DNA of 64,000 nt from Bacteroidales bacterium (GTDB taxonomy: Bacteria > Bacteroidota > Bacteroidia > Bacteroidales > UBA932). Of the stretch, positions 44,362 through 54,980 are shown one piece after another. A program made the position numbers and the translations under genes. Location of the stretch: the NCBI GenBank assembly GCA_017625535.1, contig JAGAKR010000021.1:80553-144552 (forward strand), in the 5' to 3' direction. Position 1 is the first letter of the stretch; every line of letters starts with the position of its first letter. The notes under the pieces were generated by a model. It worked only from the letters and a program-made list of their open reading frames with translations. It was not told where the DNA came from and made no database searches.

Positions 44362-45300
44362 TCATTTCTTTATTTCATCAAAACCTTTGCCATAAACACC
44401 GGAAACACTTGCCACTGAAAGGAATGCATCTTTGTCTATCTCCCTTATCATACGGTAAAGGAAACTCATGTCATCCTTTCTCATAATCACCATCACCACC
44501 TTGCTCTTCTGTTTTGTATACCACCCTTCACCATCAATCAGGGTAACGCCCCTTCCGGTCTGGGAAGTGATTGCATCTGCAAGTTCAGCATATTTCTTGG
44601 AGAATATAAATATCTGCAAAGACTGTTTTGTTCCAGAAATGAACATATCCACGGAATAACTGCAGGCACCTATAAGGATATAGCCATACAGGATGGTTGC
44701 AAACCTCTCACCCCAGCTTTCAACTCCAACAACTGCCCCGGAAGCATCCACAACCTCATTCGGAGGGAGCAGCAGGGACGATGCAATGATGAAGATATCC
44801 AGAAGCAGTATAACCCTGCCGGCAGACACATTCCTGTACTTCACAATCATAAGTGCCACAATGTCTGTACCTCCGGTACTTCCTCCCTGGGAGAAACTTA
44901 TGCCTATTCCCAATCCGGCACATACACCTCCAAATATTGCACAAAGCAGTTTTCCGTTTGAAATTGCTATCTCCTGAATGAAGACATCCGGAATCAGCGG
45001 CGGCACAACCTCATAGAATATTGATGCTATGATTATGGCATAAACCGTCTTGACTCCAAACGCCTTTCCAAGTACCTTAAGTGCTATAAGGAGCAGCACA
45101 AGGTTGATTACAAAAAACGATGCACTCACAGGTATATTGAATGCATACAGCAGAATTGCCGAAATACCGGTAACTCCACCACCCACCATATTGTTCGGGA
45201 TAAGGAACACTATCCACCCCAATGTATAGAGGAGAAGGCCGAATGTTATTATCACATATGCCTTTACCTCTGCCAAAACATTTCCAAGCCTGTTGTTCAT
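44362..45300 (-). CDS. YitT family membrane protein
   Basis: A 312-residue protein with about five to six transmembrane helices (DUF161-type repeats, with GGGVTGISAILLY and GGSTGGTDIVALMI). A C-terminal cytoplasmic DUF2179 domain (about 225-305) contains the GRGVTLIDGEGWYT strand-turn. The family's function is unknown; transport is suspected. It begins 30 bases after the leuS stop and is probably read with it, ending at a clear terminator. Confidence 0.9.
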   Translation of the reverse strand: MNNRLGNVLAEVKAYVIITFGLLLYTLGWIVFLIPNNMVGGGVTGISAILLYAFNIPVSASFFVINLVLLLIALKVLGKAFGVKTVYAIIIASIFYEVVPPLIPDVFIQEIAISNGKLLCAIFGGVCAGLGIGISFSQGGSTGGTDIVALMIVKYRNVSAGRVILLLDIFIIASSLLLPPNEVVDASGAVVGVESWGERFATILYGYILIGACSYSVDMFISGTKQSLQIFIFSKKYAELADAITSQTGRGVTLIDGEGWYTKQKSKVVMVIMRKDDMSFLYRMIREIDKDAFLSVASVSGVYGKGFDEIKK

Positions 45301-45330
45301 TTTCTGTCCTTTATTATTTCTACTCTTCTG

Positions 45331-48114
45331 TTAGCAAACCACATTGATGATCTTGCCCGGAACAACTATAACCTTCTTTATTCCGTTCTCACCAACATAT
45401 TTTGCAGTATTCTCATTGGCACGTACAGCCTCCTCAACCTCTTTAGGAGAAAGGCTCTTTGGAAGTTCCATCTTGAACCTCATCTTGCCGTTGAACGATA
45501 CCGGATACTCAAATGTGTTCTCCACAGTATATGCCTCAACATATTCAGGGAACAATGCTGTAGAGACGCTCTCTGTATGTCCAAGAAGGCTCCACAACTC
45601 CTCTGAAATATGAGGTGCAAAAGGAGAGAGGAGAATCACAAGCGGCTCAAGTATCTCCCTCTTGCAGCACTTGAGGTCCTGAAGTTCATTGAGTGCAATC
45701 ATAAATGCACTTACTGAGGTATTGAATGAGAAGTTCTCAATGTCTGTTCCAACCTTGTTTATAAGTTTGTGCAGGGCCTTCAACTCTGAAGGTGCAGCCT
45801 TCTCATCAGATACCACCCAGTTTCCTTCCCTGTTCCAGAACATCCTCCAGAACTTCTTCAGGAATCTGTTCACACCGTCAATTCCTTTTGTATCCCAAGG
45901 TTTGCTCTGCTCAAGAGGTCCCAGGAACATTTCGTAAAGCCTCAATGTATCTGCTCCGTAAGAGTTGCAGATATTGTCGGGATTAACCACATTGAACATA
46001 GATTTGCTCATCTTCTCAACTGCCCATCCGCAGATATACTCACCATTCTCCAGGATGAACTCCGCATTAGCAAAGTCTGGCATCCACGCCTTGAACGCCT
46101 CCATATCCAACCTGTCATTCACAACAATGTTCACATCCACGTGAATCTCTGTTGTATCATACTCATCTTTGAGGCCGTATGAAACAAATGTGTTTGTATT
46201 CTTTATCCTGTATACAAAGTTTGAACGGCCCTGGATCATACCCTGGTTTATGAGTTTCTTGAAAGGCTCCTTCTCCACAACATAACCAAGGTCATAAAGG
46301 AACTTGTTCCAGAATCTTGAGTAGATGAGGTGTCCTGTTGCATGCTCTGTACCTCCAATATAAAGGTCCACATTCCTCCAGTAAGAATCAATTTCCTTGT
46401 CTACAAGGGCTGAATCATTTGCAGGGTCCATATATCTGAGGTAATATGCACTGCTGCCGGCAAAGCCAGGCATTGTGCTCTTCTCAAGCGGATAACCTTT
46501 ATATGTCCAGTTCTCTGCCCTTGCCAATGGCGGCTCACCGTCCTCTGTTGGGAGGAATTTGTCAACCTCAGGCAACTGGAGAGGAAGTTCCTCCTCAGGT
46601 ACAGGGGTTGCAATGCCATCTTTGTAATAGATAGGGAACGGCTCTCCCCAATATCTCTGTCTTGAGAAAATTGCATCCCTCAATCTGTAGTTTATTTTCC
46701 TTCTTCCTATTCCAAGCCTCTCAACCTCATCAATTGCAGCAGGGATAGCCTCTTTAACTGTCATTCCTGTAAGGAAACCGCTGTTGCACATAACACCCTC
46801 CTTGGCATCAAAACTCTCTGTGCTTACATCGCACCCCTCAATAAGCGGAATGATAGGGAGATTGAAGGTCTTTGCAAAGTTGTAGTCGCGGCTGTCGTGT
46901 GCAGGTACCGCCATAATTGCACCTGTACCGTAACCTGCAAGAACATACTCGGATACCCATACAGGAACCTGCTCATTTGTAAACGGATTCACTGCATAAG
47001 AGCCTGTAAATACACCGGTCACTTTTCTTGTCTCTGCAATTCTCTCACGCTCTGTCTTCTTCTTTGCCTCAAGCAGATAAGCCTCAACAGCCTCTTTCTG
47101 CCCTTTGGTTGTAAGTTTTGCAACCCACTCGCTCTCTGGAGCCAATACCATAAATGTAACTCCGTACACAGTATCCGCACGGGTGGTGAAGATTGTCATA
47201 TCATACTCAGCCGCCTGGCCCTCAGCAGGATCTGTGTTGGCAACCTTGAATATCATCTCAGCACCCTGTGATTTTCCAATCCAGTTCTTCTGCATCTCCT
47301 TAAGGGCATCTGTCCACTCCAGCTCCTCCATATCTGCCAGAAGCCTCTCTGCATATGCAGAAACCCTTAACTGCCATTGTTTCATCTTCTTCTGCTCCAC
47401 AGGATGTCCTCCCCTTACAGAAAGGCCCTCCTTAACCTCATCATTGGCAAGCACTGTACCCAATGCAGGGCACCAGTTCACTGCAGTCTCACCCTGGTAT
47501 GCAATCCTGTACTGCATAAGGATATTGCTCTTCTCAAGTTCTGTAAAAGAATTCCACTGCTCTGCTGTAAATGCAGGAACATCACCGCATGCCGCATCAA
47601 CACCGGTGTTGCCCTCTTTTGCAAAAATCTCCTCAAGTTCACTTATAGGGCAGGCCTTTGCTGCTGTATTGTTGTAATAAGAACCAAACATCTTCAGAAA
47701 AGCCCACTGGGTCCATTTGTAGTAACCGGGATCACAGGTCCTTATCTCCCTGCTCCAGTCATACGAGAACCCTATGCGGTCCATCTGCTCGCGGTATCTG
47801 TTTATATTTTTCTCTGTAGTTGTGGCCGGATGCTGTCCTGTCTGGATTGCATACTGCTCTGCAGGGAGGCCGAAAGCATCATAACCCATTGGATGGAGCA
47901 CATTGAAACCTTTAAGTCTCTTGTAACGGCTGTAGATGTCACTTGCAATATATCCCAGAGGATGTCCTACATGCAAGCCTGCTCCAGATGGATATGGGAA
48001 CATATCCAGAACATAATATTTTGGTTTTGAAGAATCTGCCTCTACTTTAAATGTCTGGTTCTTGGCCCAGAACTCCTGCCATTTTTTCTCAATGTCTAAA
48101 AAATTGTACTCCAT
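45331..48114 (-). CDS. leuS: Leucine--tRNA ligase
   Basis: A 927-residue class I synthetase that charges tRNA-Leu. The HIGH-type motif is HVGHPLGY near residue 48. An editing CP1 domain (about 225-430) includes [18 protein letters not shown] and [13 protein letters not shown]. The catalytic KMSKS is exact ([10 protein letters not shown]), with an anticodon-binding helical domain after it. I chose the start MEYNFLDIE because the promoter box at 48140-48147 excludes the start 13 codons earlier. It is somewhat longer than the E. coli enzyme (860), as is usual in Bacteroidota. Confidence 0.96.
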   Translation of the reverse strand: MEYNFLDIEKKWQEFWAKNQTFKVEADSSKPKYYVLDMFPYPSGAGLHVGHPLGYIASDIYSRYKRLKGFNVLHPMGYDAFGLPAEQYAIQTGQHPATTTEKNINRYREQMDRIGFSYDWSREIRTCDPGYYKWTQWAFLKMFGSYYNNTAAKACPISELEEIFAKEGNTGVDAACGDVPAFTAEQWNSFTELEKSNILMQYRIAYQGETAVNWCPALGTVLANDEVKEGLSVRGGHPVEQKKMKQWQLRVSAYAERLLADMEELEWTDALKEMQKNWIGKSQGAEMIFKVANTDPAEGQAAEYDMTIFTTRADTVYGVTFMVLAPESEWVAKLTTKGQKEAVEAYLLEAKKKTERERIAETRKVTGVFTGSYAVNPFTNEQVPVWVSEYVLAGYGTGAIMAVPAHDSRDYNFAKTFNLPIIPLIEGCDVSTESFDAKEGVMCNSGFLTGMTVKEAIPAAIDEVERLGIGRRKINYRLRDAIFSRQRYWGEPFPIYYKDGIATPVPEEELPLQLPEVDKFLPTEDGEPPLARAENWTYKGYPLEKSTMPGFAGSSAYYLRYMDPANDSALVDKEIDSYWRNVDLYIGGTEHATGHLIYSRFWNKFLYDLGYVVEKEPFKKLINQGMIQGRSNFVYRIKNTNTFVSYGLKDEYDTTEIHVDVNIVVNDRLDMEAFKAWMPDFANAEFILENGEYICGWAVEKMSKSMFNVVNPDNICNSYGADTLRLYEMFLGPLEQSKPWDTKGIDGVNRFLKKFWRMFWNREGNWVVSDEKAAPSELKALHKLINKVGTDIENFSFNTSVSAFMIALNELQDLKCCKREILEPLVILLSPFAPHISEELWSLLGHTESVSTALFPEYVEAYTVENTFEYPVSFNGKMRFKMELPKSLSPKEVEEAVRANENTAKYVGENGIKKVIVVPGKIINVVC

Positions 48115-48139
48115 TTCCAGATTGTATTTATTCAACCCG

Positions 48140-48147
48140 CAAATGTA
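48140..48147 (-). promoter_or_regulatory. -7 promoter box of leuS
   Basis: TACATTTG on the minus strand, giving a leader of about 20 nt to ATG 48114. Confidence 0.5.
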
Positions 48148-48159
48148 GTACAAATTTGT

Positions 48160-49494
48160 TTATTTCTTTATTTTAAATGTCGGGGATTTTGTGAGTTTGA
48201 ACTCCACCGGAATTGAAATCCTCACACTCACCTCCCTGCCTGCTATCCGGGCCGGTTTCCATTTTGGTGATGCAAGTATCACTTTCTCAACCTGGGCATC
48301 AAGTTCTTCATCCACACCCCTCACAATCTCAATATCCTTCACTTTTCCCTTGCTGTCAACCACAAATTCCACCACTACACGCCCTTCAATTCCGTTGCGC
48401 ACGGCACTGTCGGGATACTTGATATACTCATATACCCATTTGTTCAGGAACTGCACCTCATCCCCGTGCAGGAATGTTGCCTTCTGGTCCACTGTGCTCT
48501 GGGTATAGATCCTCTCCTCCCCCTTATTGTCCTTTGTATCCTCAAGGTTATGTCTTGATGCTGCCTTTATCCTCCCTTCCCTGTTTGCAATAACCTCTGT
48601 CATTGCAAATACATACTCCGAGAGTCTCTCCATCTGCTTGTAGTCCAATTTGTCGGGAGTATCCCTTACAGTATGGTAATCCCTGTGCACTCCGGATGTA
48701 AATAGGGCAACAGGAATCCCCTTCTCATAGAAAAGCCTGTGGTCTGAAGGGAAATAGTCTGTAGGGGTATACTGGGGTGCAATGCTCAATGCCCTTCCCG
48801 ACAATCCGTTGATTATCTCCATCAGTTCCACATTGGCATCGGCAGTGTAAACCTGCATCCTGTTATCCCTACCGCTGCGCCCAACCATATCAAGGTTAAT
48901 CATTGCAACAATGTTGTCAACCTCCTGGAAGGAACGGTTGAGGAAATACCAGCTTCCTACCATACCCAGTTCCTCCGCCCCGAAGAGGGCAAAAATCACA
49001 GAACGTCTGAAAAGATAATTCTGGGCAGAAACCTGTTTGGCCACCTCCAGCAGGGTTGCCACACCGGAAGCATTATCATCTGCCCCATAATAGATCTGCA
49101 GCTGGTCCTTCCCGTCCTTTTTGAGGACCGATGTTCCAAGATGGTCATAGTGGGCACCCACAACCACATACTCATCCCTGAGTTGCGGATCATATCCTCC
49201 CACAATACCAATCACATTCCTGGAGTGGATTGTATCCCCCTGCACGGCAATATAGAAATCCTCCCCGTCCTGGGGTGAGAGCATTGTTACCCCGGCATCT
49301 GCAAGTTTCCCATATAGGTAACGTGCAACTTTCAGTTCCTGAGGACTTCCGGCTCCACGCCCCAGCCTTGCGGGATCTGTAAGATACGCCACATTCTCCC
49401 TAATGGAAATCTCTATGGAATCAAGGTTCTGTCCAAATACCGCAGTGGGGATAAGGAACAGGAGAAAATACAATACAGCCAATACTCTTTTCAT
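48160..49494 (-). CDS. M28-family aminopeptidase fused to a TonB-type C-terminal domain
   Basis: A 444-residue exported protein. The signal peptide (1-22, ending TAVFGQ) is followed by an M28 zinc aminopeptidase domain (about 30-315). Its metal and catalytic motifs are intact: GAHYDHLG, YYGADDNASG, FGAEELGMVGS, INLDMVGR and the final ligand in HRDYHTVRDTPD. The last about 90 residues match the TonB C-terminal fold (VVVEFVVDSKGKVKDIEIVRG ... ASPKWKPARIAGREV, quoted in parts). TonB domains normally sit on an inner-membrane anchor; here the domain rides on a soluble peptidase. Start MKRVLAV is preferred over one 10 codons earlier. Peptide trimming near TonB-dependent transporters is a plausible job. 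Confidence 0.85.
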   Translation of the reverse strand: MKRVLAVLYFLLFLIPTAVFGQNLDSIEISIRENVAYLTDPARLGRGAGSPQELKVARYLYGKLADAGVTMLSPQDGEDFYIAVQGDTIHSRNVIGIVGGYDPQLRDEYVVVGAHYDHLGTSVLKKDGKDQLQIYYGADDNASGVATLLEVAKQVSAQNYLFRRSVIFALFGAEELGMVGSWYFLNRSFQEVDNIVAMINLDMVGRSGRDNRMQVYTADANVELMEIINGLSGRALSIAPQYTPTDYFPSDHRLFYEKGIPVALFTSGVHRDYHTVRDTPDKLDYKQMERLSEYVFAMTEVIANREGRIKAASRHNLEDTKDNKGEERIYTQSTVDQKATFLHGDEVQFLNKWVYEYIKYPDSAVRNGIEGRVVVEFVVDSKGKVKDIEIVRGVDEELDAQVEKVILASPKWKPARIAGREVSVRISIPVEFKLTKSPTFKIKK

Positions 49495-49549
49495 CTTCTT
49501 GCCAATTAAATTTACACCGGACACACCATTGCCAAATCTGTACCAAAAA

Positions 49550-49586
49550 AATCCTCCGCAACCACAGACGCAGGATGCGGAGGATT
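49550..49586 (-). terminator. Terminator after gcvT
   Basis: An 11-bp stem AATCCTCCGCA/TGCGGAGGATT with a 15-base loop. On the minus strand it is followed by TTTTTT. Confidence 0.82.
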
Positions 49587-49610
49587 AAAGTTCATTCAAC
49601 AAACCTCTCC

Positions 49611-50714
49611 TTATTTGAAGAAAGGTGGTTTTACAACAACTGCCTTGAGCAATTTCTCCCTTACTTTAATGTAGATCTCAGAACCGAGTTTGTAATAAGG
49701 GGCAGCAGCATATGCAAGACCTACAGCTTTACCGCAAGTAGGGCCCATTGTACCTGAAGTTACAACTCCAATTACATTGCCCTCTGCATCACAAACCTCA
49801 TAGCCGTGGCGTGGAACGCCTCTGTCTACAAGCTCAAAACCGCAAAGTCTTCTTGTAAGGCCGTCAGCCTTCTGTTTGAGCATATAATCCCTGTCAACGA
49901 AATCACCCTTCACATCATTGAACTTGGTGATCCATGCAAGGTTTGCCTCAAGTGGAGAAGTGGTATCATCAATATCATTGCCATACAGACAGAAACCTGC
50001 CTCAAGCCTCAAGGTATCACGTGCACCCAAACCTATAGGACGTATTCCCTCAGGGGCACCCGCCTCAAAAATGCCGTTCCAAAGTTTGTCCGCATCCTCA
50101 TTGGCAACATAAACCTCACATCCGCCTGAACCGGTGTAACCTGTTGTAGAGAAGATTGCATTTGGAATGCCTGCAACTGTACATTTCTTGAAAGTATAGT
50201 ACTCCATATCCTCTACAGGGGCATCACATATCCTCTGCATAATCTTAAGGGCATTCGGGCCCTGGATAGCCAACTGGCAGATCTCATCAGAAGCATTGTA
50301 AAGCTCTTTGCCAGGGGTAATGTTGAATTTAGGTGCAATTGCACACAAGTGGTTCCAGTCTTTCTCTATGTTTGCTGCATTAACAACAAGGAAATAGGTT
50401 TCGCTGTCTATGCAGTATACAAGAAGGTCATCAACAATACCGCCCTTTCCGTTAGGGAAGCAAGAGTACTGTACCTTGCCGGGCACAAGGACAGAAACGT
50501 CATTTGAAGTCACATACTGGCAGAATGCAAGTGCATTTGGGCCTTTAACCCAGAACTCTCCCATATGGGAAACGTCAAATACGCCAACGTTGTTCCTTAC
50601 CGCATTATGCTCGTCTTTAATTCCCACATACTCAATAGGCATATTGTAGCCTGCAAATGGGACCATTTTTGCACCCAAATCAATGTGCTTTTGGGTAAAC
50701 GCTGTAGTTTTCAT
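49611..50714 (-). CDS. gcvT: Aminomethyltransferase, glycine cleavage system T protein
   Basis: A 367-residue folate enzyme that transfers the aminomethyl group from H protein to tetrahydrofolate. It starts [29 protein letters not shown], typical for GcvT ([14 protein letters not shown]), with the [12 protein letters not shown] and [13 protein letters not shown] motifs and the C-terminal barrel. The other gcv genes are not in this window. It lies 24 bases after the SPOR lipoprotein gene. Confidence 0.95.
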   Translation of the reverse strand: MKTTAFTQKHIDLGAKMVPFAGYNMPIEYVGIKDEHNAVRNNVGVFDVSHMGEFWVKGPNALAFCQYVTSNDVSVLVPGKVQYSCFPNGKGGIVDDLLVYCIDSETYFLVVNAANIEKDWNHLCAIAPKFNITPGKELYNASDEICQLAIQGPNALKIMQRICDAPVEDMEYYTFKKCTVAGIPNAIFSTTGYTGSGGCEVYVANEDADKLWNGIFEAGAPEGIRPIGLGARDTLRLEAGFCLYGNDIDDTTSPLEANLAWITKFNDVKGDFVDRDYMLKQKADGLTRRLCGFELVDRGVPRHGYEVCDAEGNVIGVVTSGTMGPTCGKAVGLAYAAAPYYKLGSEIYIKVREKLLKAVVVKPPFFK

Positions 50715-50738
50715 ATATAAATAAAGTGTTTATGTAAT

Positions 50739-51224
50739 TTAATTCCCGCTGTGCAATCCTTGTGAGGCACCGTATATCCACATATCATAAGGGCAGAAGT
50801 CCTGGTCCCCTATCTTCTCCATTGTGCGGTATGCACCGGAATATGTGGAATGTCCGCCAACTGCCACCATCATGAATCCGTTTTTGAGCAATATCTGTTC
50901 AGGCTCATAACCGAAACTTTTTACCAGTTTCTCCAAAGCCTCCGCATTCCTGTGGTCCTTGAAGGAACCCAACACCACATAATACCCCCCAACTTCATTG
51001 GTCTGGGCCTGCTGTGCTGCCATCTGCAGCGAGTCCTGTATCCTCTGCGCCCTGGCAACCTCCTGCTGCCTTGCCTCCTCCTGCTGCTGCAGTTCCAGTT
51101 TCATCCTGGCAATGTCCTCTGATGTAGGCATTCCCACCATCCCTTTAACCCAATCGCACCCCTGTAGGGAGAGGGCCATAATGATAAGTGCAACAATAAA
51201 TCTGTATTTGGAAAAGTACCCCAT
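50739..51224 (-). CDS. SPOR-domain lipoprotein
   Basis: A 161-residue lipoprotein (lipobox SLQGC). A Gln/Glu-rich coiled segment (about 38-75) leads to a C-terminal SPOR-like domain (about 80-150, GGYYVVLGSFKDHRNAEAL and FMMVAVGGHSTYSGAYR). SPOR domains bind peptidoglycan stripped of stem peptides at division sites. I chose the start MGYFSKY: a promoter box at 51247-51254 leaves about 19 nt of leader for it, against only about 4 nt for the longer start at 51239. Confidence 0.78.
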   Translation of the reverse strand: MGYFSKYRFIVALIIMALSLQGCDWVKGMVGMPTSEDIARMKLELQQQEEARQQEVARAQRIQDSLQMAAQQAQTNEVGGYYVVLGSFKDHRNAEALEKLVKSFGYEPEQILLKNGFMMVAVGGHSTYSGAYRTMEKIGDQDFCPYDMWIYGASQGLHSGN

Positions 51225-51246
51225 ATAATCAAAAATCATCTTCTTA

Positions 51247-51254
51247 CAAATGTA
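51247..51254 (-). promoter_or_regulatory. -7 promoter box of the SPOR lipoprotein gene
   Basis: TACATTTG on the minus strand. It is back to back with the DUF389 gene's box 31 bases away. Confidence 0.45.
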
Positions 51255-51284
51255 GGAAATAATGGCTCAATACCAAAAAAAATG

Positions 51285-51292
51285 TATATTTA
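51285..51292 (+). promoter_or_regulatory. -7-like box of the DUF389 operon
   Basis: TATATTTA, one base from TAnnTTTG, 30 bases before ATG 51322. It argues against the upstream start at 51262. Confidence 0.35.
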
Positions 51293-51321
51293 CATCTGGA
51301 ACCGCAACACAATTCAAGCAT

Positions 51322-52677
51322 ATGGGATTATTTGATAAAATAAAAGAAATTGCACGCATTACAGACCATATCAACATTGGTGCCGCACAAAGCCATATAG
51401 TGTCCAACATAGATTTCAGGGGCCCCAACATCTGGATTCTTGCTTTTGCAATAATAATTGCAAGTGTGGGGCTGAATGTAAACTCAATACCTGTAATAAT
51501 AGGAGCCATGCTCATATCACCCCTTATGGGTCCCATTATGGGGGTGGGCCTTGCACTTGGAATAAATGACACCACCCTGCTCAAGAAGGCACTCACAAAT
51601 CTTGTGATAATGACTTCCATAAGCATCCTGGCCTCAACATTATTCTTCCTCATAAGTCCGTTGAGCCTTGAAGAGCCTACAGAACTGCTTGCCAGAACCA
51701 ATCCTACAATATACGATGTGTTCATAGCCCTGTTCGGAGGTTTTGCCGTAATAATGGAAGTATGCCGCAAAGAGAGGGGCACAGTTATAGCGGGAGCCGC
51801 CATTGCCACAGCCCTTATGCCCCCTTTGTGTACTGCCGGATACGGTCTTGCCCACGGCACCTTTTCCTATTTCATTGGAGCCTGCTACCTGTATTTCATA
51901 AACTCAGTATTCATTGCCCTTGCCACATTCCTTACAGTGCGCACGCTCAATTTTCCACTTGTCAAGTTTTCAGATCCAGACAAGCAGAAAAAGGTGAACA
52001 GGAGCATAACAGCATTCACAATAATCCTTATTCTGCCAAGTATCTACTCGGCATTTATGGTAGTAAAGGAGAACAATTTCAACCAGACAGCAAAACACTT
52101 CATAGAGGAGAACAGGAATATAGGCAACAGCTACATTTACAACTACAAAATAAAGCACAATGCCCATAAACCTTCCCAGATTACAATATCCATTGCAGGA
52201 GAAGCATTGTCCGAGGAGGACATTGCCACACTCCACAACAGGCTGGAACAACATGGGATGCAGGAAGGGCAGCTTATAATAAACCAGTCCGGAACTTTTG
52301 TTCCCGACAAAAGGTCTGAACAGGAAATCCTCAAAGGGATATTTGAGCAGAATGAGCAGGAAATACAGAGACGGGAGACCCTGATTGCCCAAATGGAGAG
52401 CCAGTTGAAAGCATTCAATTCCAAAAAGTTCCCTACCTGCCAGGTTGCCAGGGAACTGGTGGCACAATACCCGCAGCTCCTCTCAATAACCCTTGCACGG
52501 GGTGAAATGGTTGACATCCTCCTTATGGAATCAAAGGGAGAATCAGTAACTGAAGAGGTGGTTGCAGTTATAAGGCTCTCCTCTCCCATAACTGATGAAG
52601 AGAAGGAGAAGATGGGCAAATGGCTTGCCATAAGGCTTGAGGTGCCAAATGTGAAGATAATGGTTGAACAACAGTGA
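51322..52677 (+). CDS. DUF389 (TIGR00341-like) membrane protein
   Basis: A 451-residue protein. About six to seven transmembrane helices (about 35-260) carry the family motifs IPVIIGAMLISPLMGPIMG (quoted in part as GAMLISPLMGP) and AGAAIATALMPPLCTAGYG. A charged cytoplasmic or periplasmic domain of about 190 residues follows, with a BON-like pattern. Function is unknown. The start MGLFDKIKE is chosen by promoter position and by the amphipathic helix that opens many members. The stop overlaps the CapA gene start by 4 bases (GTGA), so translation is probably coupled. Confidence 0.85.
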   Translation: MGLFDKIKEIARITDHINIGAAQSHIVSNIDFRGPNIWILAFAIIIASVGLNVNSIPVIIGAMLISPLMGPIMGVGLALGINDTTLLKKALTNLVIMTSISILASTLFFLISPLSLEEPTELLARTNPTIYDVFIALFGGFAVIMEVCRKERGTVIAGAAIATALMPPLCTAGYGLAHGTFSYFIGACYLYFINSVFIALATFLTVRTLNFPLVKFSDPDKQKKVNRSITAFTIILILPSIYSAFMVVKENNFNQTAKHFIEENRNIGNSYIYNYKIKHNAHKPSQITISIAGEALSEEDIATLHNRLEQHGMQEGQLIINQSGTFVPDKRSEQEILKGIFEQNEQEIQRRETLIAQMESQLKAFNSKKFPTCQVARELVAQYPQLLSITLARGEMVDILLMESKGESVTEEVVAVIRLSSPITDEEKEKMGKWLAIRLEVPNVKIMVEQQ

Positions 52678-53882
52678 CAAAAAAGTGGCTTTCATATACA
52701 ATTGCTCTCTGCATAGTCGCCCTTGCCTGTGCCGGCTCTGCCTATGGCAAAAAGAGGGGGCACAAGGAAGTGGTGCAGCCCCTAAAGATGCAGATGCCAC
52801 AATACCGGCCGGAAAGAAACTTCATCCATACAAAGGTGGAATTTCCACAAAGGGCAATAAAACTGTATGACACAATAAGCATAACATTCATAGGGGATGT
52901 AATGCAGCACGGGAAACAGTTGGCAGCCGCTCTGCAAGACACTGCAAATCCCAATGACCCTCACTCATACAATTACGGCCTCACCTTCAGACATATTGAG
53001 GGAAAACTGAAGATGGCAGACCTTGCCGTTGCAAATATGGAGTTACCGCTGGGTACGCCACCATACAAAGGTTATCCGGCATTCTCCGCACCTGAATCCA
53101 TAGCCTGGAAAGCCAAGGAGTGCGGAATAGACCTCTTCCTCCTTGCCAACAACCACATACTTGACCGCGGCAAGAGGGGGCTTCTTAACACCATACAGGT
53201 ATATGAAGATATGGGAGGGAGATATATTGGGGCATACCGCAGCAAAGAGGAGGAGAAGCTTTTGAATCCGGTTTTCCTGAATATAAAGGGGATAAGGGTT
53301 GCATTCCTCAATTTCACCTACGGGACCAATGGATTTGCAGTACCTGAGCCTTGTACCGTGAACCTTATGGACAGTCTGCACGTTAAAGAGACTGTACGGA
53401 AGGCCAGGAATATGGGAGCGGACATAATGATATGTATGCCACATTGGGGGGAAGAGTATATGCTCAAGCCTTCGGTACACCAGAGGAGATGGGCCAGGAT
53501 GCTCCAGAGGGAAGGGGTAAGGATAATTGTGGGAAGCCATCCGCACGTACCGCAGGCCGCAGAGATTTCCGGTGAAAATATCCTCTTCTACTCACTAGGA
53601 AATTACATAAGCAACCAGACAACCCCTGATTTCACTCAGCTGGAACTTATGGTAACCATACACATTGTAAAGAATTTCCAGACAGGCGGCATAACATTGC
53701 CTGAACCTGAAATAGAGTTCCTGTGGTGCTTCAAGAAAGGGGAATATGACCGTGACTATACGGTTGTCCCTGTAAAGGAAATTATGGGGAAGGAAGATGG
53801 GGCAAAAGATACGGTACAGCAGAGGAGGATGGAGGAAACATACCGGGATTTCCTTAGCCGTAACCTGATAAAACATTTGTAG
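52674..53882 (+). CDS. CapA family protein (poly-gamma-glutamate synthesis-type metallophosphatase fold)
   Basis: A 402-residue protein with a GTG start that overlaps the previous stop (GTGA). A signal-like segment ends near SAYGK. The PGA_cap domain (about 60-320) has the family's metal-site motifs: ITFIGDVMQHGK, LLANNHILDRGKRGLLNT, MPHWGEEY and VGSHPHVPQ. Characterised members act in poly-gamma-glutamate capsule retention or have a phosphoesterase-like fold. No pgsBC genes are nearby, so a capsule role is unproven. It is read with DUF389 and PhoH. Confidence 0.88.
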   Translation: MTKKWLSYTIALCIVALACAGSAYGKKRGHKEVVQPLKMQMPQYRPERNFIHTKVEFPQRAIKLYDTISITFIGDVMQHGKQLAAALQDTANPNDPHSYNYGLTFRHIEGKLKMADLAVANMELPLGTPPYKGYPAFSAPESIAWKAKECGIDLFLLANNHILDRGKRGLLNTIQVYEDMGGRYIGAYRSKEEEKLLNPVFLNIKGIRVAFLNFTYGTNGFAVPEPCTVNLMDSLHVKETVRKARNMGADIMICMPHWGEEYMLKPSVHQRRWARMLQREGVRIIVGSHPHVPQAAEISGENILFYSLGNYISNQTTPDFTQLELMVTIHIVKNFQTGGITLPEPEIEFLWCFKKGEYDRDYTVVPVKEIMGKEDGAKDTVQQRRMEETYRDFLSRNLIKHL

Positions 53883-53902
53883 ACACACTTAACACATTCC
53901 AT

Positions 53903-54898
53903 ATGGCAGAGAAGAAGATTGAACTTTTTGAGATAGACCCTGTAGAGATTTTTGGGGTCAACGACAGGCTTATAAACAGGCTGGCAAACTACTATCCTAA
54001 ACTTAAGGTGGTCCCAAGAGGGAATACCATAACCCTGAAGGGTTCTGCCAAAGATATTGCCAATTTCCAGTCCAATATAGACGCCCTCATAAACAAGCGC
54101 CTTAAAAAGAGGAACCTGAATATGGATGACATAGACCAGCTGTTTGAGGATTCCGACTACGGGATAGGGAGCAGTGCCCTGAACACGCTTGAGATGACAC
54201 AGGATGGGCTTAAGGGGGGATTTGCAGATGAGAAGAGCGATATAATAGTATTTGGAAATGATGGGAAGATAGTAAGGGCCCGCACCAAAAACCAGAAGAA
54301 GCTGGTGGAGGAGTATTACAAAAACGACCTCATCTTTGCCCTTGGACCTGCCGGAACAGGAAAAACATATACTGCCATTGCACTTGCAGTAAGGGCCCTG
54401 AAGAACAGGGAGGTGAAGAAACTCATCCTTACCAGGCCGGCTGTTGAGGCAGGTGAAAGGTTGGGATTCCTTCCAGGAGACCTGAAGGACAAACTGGATC
54501 CGTATCTGCAGCCGCTGTATGATGCTCTGCTGGATATGATTCCTCCGCAGAAACTCAAACTCCTTATGGAAGAGGGCACCATACAGATTGCACCTCTTGC
54601 ATACATGAGGGGCCGTACTCTGGAGAGTGCTTTTGTAATACTTGATGAGGCACAGAACACAAGCCTGGGACAGTTGAAGATGTTCCTTACCCGTATGGGA
54701 AACAATGCAAAATTCATTGTAACCGGAGATGCCACCCAGATAGACCTTCCAAACAAATCCGATTCAGGTCTGGCAAAAGGTGTCGGGATGCTTAAAGGTG
54801 TAAAGGGGATAAGCATCATAAACTTCAACAAAGAGGATATAGTAAGGCATCCTCTGGTAAGCAAGATAGTGAAGATCTTTGATTCAGAGCAGGAATAA
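53903..54898 (+). CDS. PhoH-family ATPase
   Basis: A 331-residue cytoplasmic ATPase. An N-terminal KH-like region (about 30-80) precedes the PhoH core with Walker A GPAGTGKTY at 148-156, the LTRPAVEAGERLGFLPGD block and Walker B DEAQN. PhoH/YbeZ proteins associate with YbeY and ribosome assembly or RNA handling. The ybeY gene is not visible here. It is third in the DUF389-CapA-PhoH unit. Confidence 0.93.
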   Translation: MAEKKIELFEIDPVEIFGVNDRLINRLANYYPKLKVVPRGNTITLKGSAKDIANFQSNIDALINKRLKKRNLNMDDIDQLFEDSDYGIGSSALNTLEMTQDGLKGGFADEKSDIIVFGNDGKIVRARTKNQKKLVEEYYKNDLIFALGPAGTGKTYTAIALAVRALKNREVKKLILTRPAVEAGERLGFLPGDLKDKLDPYLQPLYDALLDMIPPQKLKLLMEEGTIQIAPLAYMRGRTLESAFVILDEAQNTSLGQLKMFLTRMGNNAKFIVTGDATQIDLPNKSDSGLAKGVGMLKGVKGISIINFNKEDIVRHPLVSKIVKIFDSEQE

Positions 54899-54911
54899 GA
54901 AGTCTATACAT

Positions 54912-54980
54912 AAAAAATGCCTGTAAATGGTAAATTCTGCGTTACGCTTGCCTTGAATTTACCCTTTACAGGCATTTTTT
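54912..54980. terminator. Long bidirectional terminator between phoH and the TPM genes
   Basis: A 16-bp outer stem (AAAAAATGCCTGTAAA/TTTACAGGCATTTTTT), one mismatch, then a further stem GGTAAATTC/GAATTTACC: about 25 paired positions in all. The right arm overlaps the last bases of the convergent TPM gene. Confidence 0.88.
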
